Part shown: piece after piece, positions 1-5,235 of the stretch
Layout: each line of letters begins with the position of its first letter
How positions within the stretch are numbered: position 1 is the stretch's first letter
Source of the DNA: Ekhidna sp.
GTDB lineage: Bacteria > Bacteroidota > Bacteroidia > Cytophagales > Cyclobacteriaceae
Reading direction: 5' to 3'
DNA length: 7,444 nucleotides
NCBI GenBank assembly: GCA_028821635.1
Contig: JAPPDO010000100.1
Span: forward strand, 1,688-9,131
The notes under the pieces: generated by a model
Told to the model about the DNA's origin: nothing
The model's database searches: none
What the model saw: the letters and a program-made list of their open reading frames with translations, nothing else
Translations under genes and position numbers: made by a program

Positions 1-342
1 TTATTACCGCTCAAAATTTAATCTTCATACATTGATTTTTTTAACATTCCTATAATATATCTCCTGATTAAATCTATTGTTTTAAACCCGAGAGATATTT
101 ACATAATTGATAATATTCCGCTAAAACAACTCAAATAGTTTTAATTTTCCTCTTCCCTAAAATTTAAAATCCTCATAATCAGGAGGTTGCTCTGATATTT
201 AATTTTTTTTCGAACGTTGATTATTTTACTACTTGAATTATGCAAAGCTCTTGAGTACGTTCAATTTGTGGCAGATCAACTCAACATAGCCTAGGAAAGG
301 ACGTAATTTTATAGAATCTAATCAAATTCTTGAATAAATCCC
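1..342. other. AT-rich intergenic region downstream of proS, no gene seen
   Basis: This stretch is strongly AT-rich, with several T-runs, and holds no convincing reading frame, tRNA or other RNA gene that I can recognise. It is the 3' side of proS. The only clear structure is a perfect 10-bp inverted repeat, listed separately. A short hairpin (AGAAT at 313-317 with ATTCT at 326-330) lies just after the proS stop, but it is too weak to call a terminator. What lies to the left of base 1 is unknown. Confidence 0.6.
61..185. repeat. Perfect 10-bp inverted repeat with 105-bp spacer
   Basis: CTCCTGATTA at 61-70 is the exact reverse complement of TAATCAGGAG at 176-185. Further inside, TTTTAAA occurs at 80-86 and again at 163-169; it is nearly self-complementary, so it could extend the pairing after an internal loop. 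The enclosed 105 bases are AT-rich and non-coding. The layout is compatible with a small degraded mobile element or a long hairpin, but I see no target-site duplication outside the arms. In AT-rich DNA a 10-bp match may be chance. Confidence 0.4.
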
Positions 343-1812
343 CTAATACGCCTTAGCAAATAGAACCCTCCCTTGGGAAGGTTTTCCTGAAAAGATACAC
401 CTTCCCTCCTCTTTAGTTTGATTTAAAGGAATGCAGCGGATCGTTGCTTTGGTTTCTTCCTTTATCTTATCCTCAGTCTCAGGAGTGCCGTCCCAATGAG
501 CGTAAACAAACCCTTGTTCAACCAACTCCTTGAACTGTTCCCATGAGGTCGCTCCTTTCGTATGCTCTTCCTTAAAGGCAGCCGCTTTAGAATAGATATT
601 ATCTTGGATATCTTCAAGTAGTCCTGCAACGTGTTCAACAATAGAGTCTATTGGCTGAAAATATTTTTCTTTGGTATCTCTTCTTGCCACTTCCACCGTC
701 CCTTTTTTCAAGTCCTTAGGGCCAATGGCTAGTCGAACCGGCACTCCTTTCAACTCATACTCTGCAAATTTCCAACCCGGTTTGTGTGTATCTCTGGTAT
801 CAAATTTTACTGAAATACCTTCTTCTTTCAATGATTTAAGAATCGGCTTGACGACTTCCATGACTTTCTCAAGGCCCTCACCTTTGAAGTAAATAGGCAC
901 AATGACCACCTGAATCGGAGCGAGTTTTGGAGGCAGCACCAGGCCGTCATCATCAGAATGCGCCATGATCAAAGCACCCATCAGACGAGTGCTTACCCCC
1001 CATGAAGTTCCCCAAACAAATTCTTCTTTACCCTCCTTTGTTACAAATTTTACGTCAAAAGCTTTAGCAAAATTTTGGCCTAAAAAATGTGAAGTCCCGG
1101 CTTGTAAGGCTTTGCCATCCTGCATCATCGCCTCAATGCAAAAGGTGTCCACGGCCCCCGCAAAGCGTTCACTCGCTGTTTTAACACCTTTTACTACTGG
1201 CACAGCCATATAATGCTCCACAAATTTGGCATAAACATCAAGCATCTGCCTTGTTTCATTCTGAGCCTCTTCTTTAGTCGCATGAGCGGTATGCCCCTCC
1301 TGCCACAAAAATTCCGAAGTACGAAGAAAAAGTCGGGTGCGCATTTCCCAACGCATCACGTTACCCCATTGGTTGATAAGCAGTGGAAGATCGCGATAAG
1401 ATTGTATCCAACTTTTATACGTATCCCAAATTACCGTTTCAGACGTTGGACGGACGATTAGCTCCTCCTCAAGCCTCGCTTCGGGATCAACAACCACGCC
1501 GGCTCCTTTTTCGTCTGTTCTCAAACGATAGTGTGTGACAACCGCACATTCTTTGGCAAAACCCTCCACATGGTCAGCCTCGCGGCTTAGGAAAGATTTT
1601 GGAATCAAAAGAGGAAAGTAGGCATTCTCATGACCGGTCTCTTTAAACATTTGATCCAAGAGTTGCTGCATCTTTTCCCAAATGGCAAAACCATAAGGCT
1701 TGATAACCATGCAGCCTCTCGTAGAAGAATTTTCTGCTAATCCGGCTTTTTTTACCAGTTCATTGTACCAATGGGAATAATCCTCAGAACGAGACGGTAT
1801 TGCTTTTGACAT
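343..1812 (-). CDS. proS: Prolyl-tRNA synthetase (short, archaeal/eukaryotic-type)
   Basis: This cytoplasmic class II aminoacyl-tRNA synthetase charges tRNA-Pro with proline using ATP. The protein is 489 residues, the usual size of the short type without the bacterial editing insertion. Seen in order: motif 1 region ending in a proline at about 33-71; RPTSE at 121-125; motif 2 with [14 protein letters not shown] at 164-177; [16 protein letters not shown] at 237-252; motif 3 [11 protein letters not shown] at 272-282; an anticodon-binding domain from about 298 to 400; and the C-terminal ProRS domain ending in FAKAY. Only two cysteines (460 and 472) remain in that last domain, so the four-Cys zinc site of some relatives is probably absent. 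The frame stays open to 1890, but the extra 26 residues are hydrophobic and unlike the family. The start at MSKAIPSR is therefore preferred. It has an AT-rich leader without a Shine-Dalgarno sequence. It probably forms its own unit, about 200 bp after the Sel1 gene. Confidence 0.96.
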   Translation of the reverse strand: MSKAIPSRSEDYSHWYNELVKKAGLAENSSTRGCMVIKPYGFAIWEKMQQLLDQMFKETGHENAYFPLLIPKSFLSREADHVEGFAKECAVVTHYRLRTDEKGAGVVVDPEARLEEELIVRPTSETVIWDTYKSWIQSYRDLPLLINQWGNVMRWEMRTRLFLRTSEFLWQEGHTAHATKEEAQNETRQMLDVYAKFVEHYMAVPVVKGVKTASERFAGAVDTFCIEAMMQDGKALQAGTSHFLGQNFAKAFDVKFVTKEGKEEFVWGTSWGVSTRLMGALIMAHSDDDGLVLPPKLAPIQVVIVPIYFKGEGLEKVMEVVKPILKSLKEEGISVKFDTRDTHKPGWKFAEYELKGVPVRLAIGPKDLKKGTVEVARRDTKEKYFQPIDSIVEHVAGLLEDIQDNIYSKAAAFKEEHTKGATSWEQFKELVEQGFVYAHWDGTPETEDKIKEETKATIRCIPLNQTKEEGRCIFSGKPSQGRVLFAKAY

Positions 1813-1890
1813 AAATAATAAATTCGGTATAGCTAATGTATTGCAGACAAATGAATAAACAACAGAAACAAACAATATTCCATCACTCAT

Positions 1891-2007
1891 CCCGGCCGGA
1901 CTACAAACTACACCTATGAGAGGGCCGATTCGACAGGCTCATCGGCCAAGCGTTCCATGCCGAACGTTCCACGCCGGATTACAACCTATTCCTAGAGAGG
2001 GGGTTGT
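1891..2007. repeat. GC-rich intergenic repeat block (REP/MITE-like)
   Basis: Bases 1891-1980 are 60% G+C (54 of 90 by my count), against about 28% (25 of 90) for the preceding 1801-1890, so this is a sharp compositional island. It is bounded by two direct copies of a 28-29-base sequence, at 1896-1924 and 1974-2001, which agree at 24 of 28 aligned bases with one gap; both begin CCGGA and end GAGAGGG. Between them lie a 7-bp inverted repeat (GGCCGAT at 1923-1929, ATCGGCC at 1941-1947) and a 14-bp-period duplication (CGTTCCATGCCG at 1951-1962, CGTTCCACGCCG at 1965-1976). The palindrome GAACGTTC spans 1962-1969. No protein is supported. It resembles dispersed intergenic repeats, but copies elsewhere in the genome cannot be seen from here. 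Confidence 0.6.
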
Positions 2008-2012
2008 TTTTT
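1981..2012 (+). terminator. Possible hairpin with T-run next to the Sel1 gene stop
   Basis: ACAACC at 1981-1986 pairs with GGTTGT at 2002-2007. An inner CCT/AGG pair (1991-1993 with 1998-2000) closes a four-base loop, and T's continue to 2012. Read on the plus strand this has the form of an intrinsic terminator. Read on the minus strand, the direction of the Sel1 gene that stops at 2013, the T-run would come before the hairpin, so it would not be a classical terminator for that gene. The hairpin lies inside the right-hand copy of the GC-rich repeat block and may simply be part of it. Confidence 0.25.
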
Positions 2013-2951
2013 CTATTCTGCTTCTGAGTACCTCCAAAGCTCATGCTCATCCCAAAATTCTTTGGCCTTCTTTGCAACCTCCTCACCACCGCTGTTGTAT
2101 GCCTTCCGTATCCAATAGGCAGCTTGTTTGTAATCCTTTAAGGTGCCTTTTCCATCGTAGTATATCCTTCCCAAAGAATACTGTGCCTCTGCATCACCCT
2201 GTTCGGCACTCTTTTGACACCAGTAAAACGCCCGTTTGAAGTCCTTTAAGGTGCCTTGTCCTTCGTGGTACATCAGTCCCAACATATACTGCGCTCCTGC
2301 GTCTCCCTGTTCGGCACTCTTTTGATACCAGTAAAAGGCTTGTTTGTAGTCCTCTAAGGTGCCTTCTCCTAGGTAGTACATCCGTCCCAAACTAAACTGA
2401 GCGGCTGCGTCTCCCTGTTCGGCACTCTTTTGATACCAGTAAAAGGCTTGTTTGACATCCTTTACGGTGCCTTCTCCTTTGGCATACATCAGTCCCAAAT
2501 TAAACTGAGCGGCTGCTTTTCCCTGTTCGGCACTCTTTTGATACCAGTAAAACGCCTGTTTGTCATCCTTCAAGGTGCCTTCTCCTATGGCATACATCAG
2601 TCCCAAATTAAACTGAGCGTCTGCGTATCCCTGTTCGGCACTCTTTTGATACCAGTAAACGGCTTGTTTGTCATCCTTTAAGGTGCCTTCTCCATTGTAG
2701 TACATCACTCCCAACATCAACTGAGCGGCTGCTTTTCCCTGTTCGGCACTCTTTTTATACCAGTACAAGGCTTGTTTGTCATCCTTCAAGGTGACTTCTC
2801 CTATGTCGTATATCAGTCCCAATTTAAGCTGAGCGTCTGCGTCTCCCTGTTCGGCTTTTCGTTTCGTATCTTCAAAAGCCTGCCCTGTCCCCTTCGGTAT
2901 CGTGCAGCAAAGCACCAGCATTAGAATAATTCCTTTTTTCATTGGTGTCAT
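2013..2951 (-). CDS. Secreted Sel1-repeat (TPR-like) protein
   Basis: The 312-residue protein has a signal-peptide-like start (MTPMKKGIILMLVLCC, likely cleaved near GQA at 23-25), so it is probably exported. The region before C15 is not a good lipobox. Residues 30-281 are seven tandem 36-residue Sel1 repeats beginning at 30, 66, 102, 138, 174, 210 and 246. The consensus is roughly KSAEQGDAAAQ, then LGxMYxxGEGTLKD, then KQAFYWYQ. A charged and aromatic tail (282-312) looks like a decayed eighth unit. Sel1 repeats form paired alpha-helices that bind other proteins; they have no catalytic role, and the partner here is unknown. The second ATG (2942) begins MKKG and is an equally good or better start. 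The gene stands alone, with 313 bp upstream and about 200 bp before proS. Confidence 0.9.
   Translation of the reverse strand: MTPMKKGIILMLVLCCTIPKGTGQAFEDTKRKAEQGDADAQLKLGLIYDIGEVTLKDDKQALYWYKKSAEQGKAAAQLMLGVMYYNGEGTLKDDKQAVYWYQKSAEQGYADAQFNLGLMYAIGEGTLKDDKQAFYWYQKSAEQGKAAAQFNLGLMYAKGEGTVKDVKQAFYWYQKSAEQGDAAAQFSLGRMYYLGEGTLEDYKQAFYWYQKSAEQGDAGAQYMLGLMYHEGQGTLKDFKRAFYWCQKSAEQGDAEAQYSLGRIYYDGKGTLKDYKQAAYWIRKAYNSGGEEVAKKAKEFWDEHELWRYSEAE
2109..2864 (-). repeat. Tandem array of seven 108-bp units inside the Sel1 gene
   Basis: The DNA encoding the Sel1 repeats is itself a tandem repeat with an exact 108-bp period. For example, CCCTGTTCGGCACTC recurs near 2305, 2413, 2521, 2629 and 2737 on the plus strand. 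Central units are nearly identical at the nucleotide level, while the first and last differ more. That pattern is typical of arrays that grow and shrink by unequal recombination or slippage. Each unit equals one 36-residue repeat, so changes in copy number keep the frame. Confidence 0.9.
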
Positions 2952-3264
2952 TCTTTATTAAAAGATCAGCGACGAAGTTAAGTAATTTTTGTAGTACCCT
3001 CTTTCGGGCTGTTGCTTCCTGACATTTTTTTTAATTTTTGGCTTTCAGGAAGGTAAGGCTGAGCAGTACAGACTATAATACCTGTCAGTCATTCTACAAA
3101 AGCTGTCAGTGACCGAGAGAACCCCCTTCACCCTTCTATGCTATCTTACCGATTTCAAGGCTTAGCTGTTTTGCACAGGAAGCATTGGTTTTATGACGGT
3201 TTGGGCATAAAATGGTAAGCGAATCTGTATTACTTACCTCTTTTTTTGCCGGTAGTTTTGTATT
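2952..3264. other. Intergenic region upstream of the Sel1 gene
   Basis: No gene is supported here on either strand; the longest short frames I could read (for example 26 codons on the plus strand from about 3138) have no recognisable content. The region should carry the Sel1 gene promoter, but I find no clear Bacteroidota -33/-7 pair. It contains an 8-bp inverted repeat (CTTCCTGA at 3015-3022, TCAGGAAG at 3045-3052, 22-base loop) and a direct repeat CTGTCAGT at 3082-3089 and 3103-3110, 21 bp apart. A terminator-like hairpin is listed separately. I saw no hicA remnant after the HicB fragment. Confidence 0.55.
3214..3247 (-). terminator. Terminator-like hairpin after the symporter/HicB fragment
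   Basis: GGTAAG at 3214-3219 is complementary to CTTACC at 3233-3238, giving a 6-bp stem with a 13-base loop. On the plus-strand sequence the stem is followed by TC and seven T's (3241-3247) and preceded by AAAAT. A- and T-runs on the two sides make it potentially bidirectional. It begins 26 bases after the HicB-fragment stop, which suits it to ending the minus-strand transcript of the PIG-L/symporter group. The short stem and large loop keep confidence low. Confidence 0.4.
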
Positions 3265-3420
3265 TTAAGCATACATCAATTTCCCTTTTGATTTTGGGAT
3301 TGGTCGATCTTTTCGTTTTACAGTTTCTAACCACTCATTAATCACAATCTGTACATTTTCCAAAGCCTCTTTGTACGTTTCTCCGTCTGCCATACATCCG
3401 GCTAACTCGGGAACTTCGGC
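3265..3420 (-). pseudogene. hicB: HicB-family antitoxin fragment, N-terminus lost
   Basis: The 51 residues from AEVPELAGCMADGETY to the end (RPIPKSKGKLMYA) match what I know of the short, single-domain HicB antitoxins of about 70 residues, which neutralise HicA mRNA-interferase toxins. The usual first strand of that fold, about 17-20 residues, is missing. Upstream the frame does stay open to an ATG at 3486, giving 73 codons. That part, however, is the 3' end of the symporter gene read in another frame, and its product (MRRHHYAEFIYSAIPANRKS) is not a normal HicB start. No HicA gene is visible on either side. The likeliest reading is a remnant fused to the symporter by deletion or rearrangement. 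A translated overlapping gene starting at 3486 is possible but less likely. Confidence 0.7.
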
Positions 3421-5108
3421 TCCGTTGCTTTTCCTGTTGGCAGGAATAGCTGAATAAATAAACTCAGCATAATGGTGCCTGCGCATCCTATCAGATTATA
3501 CCACAAGTAGCTAAGTGAAAACACTCCGGCTTCCGTCATGAAGTGAATGATAATAACCCCTGTTTGGGCAATGATAGCCGAAATAAAGACGGCACTGCCC
3601 CGAACATGCTTCAGGAAAAACGCAACTAAAAAGATACCCAGTATCGTACCATAAAATATGGACCCTACAATGTTTACTGCTTCAATCAAACTCTCAGCGT
3701 TGTTGGCAAGGATGGCGAATAAAATGGCCAGCATACCCCAGACAAGCGTGAATAGTTTTGAGGTCTTCAAATAGTGATGTTCCGAGCCATCTTGCCTGAC
3801 TGTACGCTTATAAAAATCCACTGATGTGGTGGAAGCCAGCGCATTCAATTCTGAGGAAGTAGACGACATGGCCGCAGAGAAGATTACGGCTATCAACAGT
3901 CCGACGAGCCCGTGAGGCAGATAGGTAATAATGAAGGTAAGAAAAACATAGTCTGAATCCTTTGTTTCCAGTGTATTGTCCGCTTTCAGAATCAACGCCT
4001 TTGCTTCATTTCTCAGCGAGGAAATCCTGGCATCTGATTCCTCAAACTGACGGATATACATCTCTGCATTTGAAGATGAGTAATTTACTGCGGCTGATCT
4101 TCTCAATGCTAATTCTTCCTGATACCTTTCGTCAATGGCCTGATATGCTTCTGCGTACTCAGAATTTTGAACTATCGCTACGGAAGCCTCTTTGAAGTGA
4201 ATGGGCGGCTGATAGAAAACATAAAACACATAAACCATCACTCCGGTAAAGAGAATGAAAAACTGCATTGGAATTTTGAGAACAGCATTGAACATAAGTC
4301 CCAATTTACTCTCCGCTGCGCTTGTCCCTCCCAGATAACGTTGAACCTGAGATTGGTCCGTGCCAAAATAAGAAAGTTGTAAAAAGAAGCCTCCTAAAAT
4401 ACCTGTCCACAATGTGTATCGATCTCCGGCATTTGTACTAAAGTTCACGGCCTCCAGCTTGCCTAAACTACCCGCAAGATCCAAAGCCTCACTGAACGAA
4501 GTATATTTAGTGATATAATAAATGATGACAAAGAAAGCGGCAAACATCCCTCCCATGATCACGGCCATTTGTTGTTTTTGGGTGATTGATACTGCCTTAG
4601 TCCCTCCCGAAACAGTATAGATGATTACCAATATCCCTGTCCCGAGAATGGTTATTGTCAAATCCCAATTAAGTGTGCTTGATAAAATAATGGCCGGGGC
4701 GTAGATCGTAATTCCGGCGGCCAGCCCCCTTTGGATCAGGAAAATGGCGGCACCTAAACATCGGGTTTTTAAGTCGAATCTCGACTCAAGAAACTCATAC
4801 GCTGTGTAAACTTTGAGTCGATAGAATATAGGGATAAAGACGGCGGAGACAACAATCATAGCGATGGGTAGCCCAAAATAATTTTGAACAAACCCCATTC
4901 CGCTCTCATAAGCCTGGCCCGGAGTGGAGATGAAGGTAATGGCACTGGCCTGTGTGGCCATAACGGATAAGCCAATAGTGCCCCACTTCATCGAATGACT
5001 TCCCAACAGGTAACCTTCAATATTCTTTTCGCCCCTTGTCTTGTACACGCCATAAGCTACAATGAAAATCAATGTGCCAAAAAGCACCAATAAGTCAAGC
5101 GTATTCAT
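3402..5108 (-). CDS. Sodium:solute symporter (SSS/SLC5 family)
   Basis: A 568-residue inner-membrane transporter of the LeuT-like fold that couples uptake of an organic solute to Na+ entry. Many hydrophobic segments run from residue 5 to 555. Family features include the broken first core helix around GLSVMATQASAITFISTPG (46-64), the TVSGGTKAV stretch (165-173), the FFLQLSYFGTDQSQVQRYLGG-like signature (241-261), and the serine-rich FSAAMSSTSSELNALAST (410-427) where the Na2 site sits in relatives. A hydrophilic, helix-prone insert lies at about 300-386. The start directly follows the stop of the microprotein gene (TAA then ATG), suggesting translational coupling. The stop codon lies inside the HicB fragment frame, so the last few residues (about PKFPS) may not be native. 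The substrate is unknown; the PIG-L neighbour suggests an amino-sugar or similar compound, as an inference. Confidence 0.93.
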   Translation of the reverse strand: MNTLDLLVLFGTLIFIVAYGVYKTRGEKNIEGYLLGSHSMKWGTIGLSVMATQASAITFISTPGQAYESGMGFVQNYFGLPIAMIVVSAVFIPIFYRLKVYTAYEFLESRFDLKTRCLGAAIFLIQRGLAAGITIYAPAIILSSTLNWDLTITILGTGILVIIYTVSGGTKAVSITQKQQMAVIMGGMFAAFFVIIYYITKYTSFSEALDLAGSLGKLEAVNFSTNAGDRYTLWTGILGGFFLQLSYFGTDQSQVQRYLGGTSAAESKLGLMFNAVLKIPMQFFILFTGVMVYVFYVFYQPPIHFKEASVAIVQNSEYAEAYQAIDERYQEELALRRSAAVNYSSSNAEMYIRQFEESDARISSLRNEAKALILKADNTLETKDSDYVFLTFIITYLPHGLVGLLIAVIFSAAMSSTSSELNALASTTSVDFYKRTVRQDGSEHHYLKTSKLFTLVWGMLAILFAILANNAESLIEAVNIVGSIFYGTILGIFLVAFFLKHVRGSAVFISAIIAQTGVIIIHFMTEAGVFSLSYLWYNLIGCAGTIMLSLFIQLFLPTGKATEPKFPS

Positions 5109-5216
5109 TTAATAGCCGGAGCTAAACAGTTGAAACAACAGGATGAGTAATGCTAGCCAGCCTATCAAGAGAAGATATAAAGACCTCCATTTTTTAAAGA
5201 AGGGTGGTTTATCCAT
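5109..5216 (-). CDS. 35-residue single-transmembrane microprotein
   Basis: The predicted peptide begins MDKPPFFKKWRSLY, basic and likely cytoplasmic, continues as one hydrophobic helix of about 18-20 residues (LLLIGWLALLILLFQLF), and ends SSGY. Its ATG lies 19 bases after the PIG-L stop. Its TAA is immediately followed by the ATG of the symporter with no intervening base, so the three genes are almost certainly co-transcribed. The position suggests a small accessory subunit or assembly factor of the symporter, in the way tiny peptides accompany other membrane complexes (KdpF, CydX). That role is inference. I recall similar short hypothetical proteins beside SSS genes in Bacteroidota but cannot verify this here. 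Its small size means automatic annotation could skip it. A translated but non-functional leader is the alternative. Confidence 0.65.
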   Translation of the reverse strand: MDKPPFFKKWRSLYLLLIGWLALLILLFQLFSSGY

Positions 5217-5235
5217 GTTTTCTACGGAGGTCAAT

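Noticed and set aside
313..330. AGAAT/ATTCT hairpin as a proS terminator
   Set aside because: The stem is five AT-rich base pairs with no proper T-run; it is too weak to support.
1..342. Search for CRISPR, tRNA or rRNA here and across the window
   Set aside because: No regular repeat-spacer arrangement, cloverleaf or rRNA-like sequence was seen; the only regular array is the in-frame 108-bp Sel1 repeat.
1848..1875. Possible Bacteroidota promoter for proS (minus strand TTG, then TTCATTTG after 17 bases)
   Set aside because: The -7 element has one mismatch to TAnnTTTG, the spacing is short, and such T-rich matches are expected by chance in this AT-rich leader.
1813..1890. N-terminal extension of ProRS by 26 residues from an ATG at 1890
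   Set aside because: The extension is hydrophobic, unlike a cytoplasmic synthetase, begins right at the edge of the GC-rich repeat block, and the family normally starts near [12 protein letters not shown] sequence at 1812.
1916..2239. Plus-strand ORF of 107 codons overlapping the Sel1 gene and repeat block
   Set aside because: It is an antisense reading of the Sel1 repeats and of the GC-rich intergenic block, with no recognisable protein features.
3138..3218. Short plus-strand ORF (26 codons) in the region between the HicB fragment and the Sel1 gene
   Set aside because: There is no coding signature, no neighbour on that strand and no recognisable HicA-like sequence.
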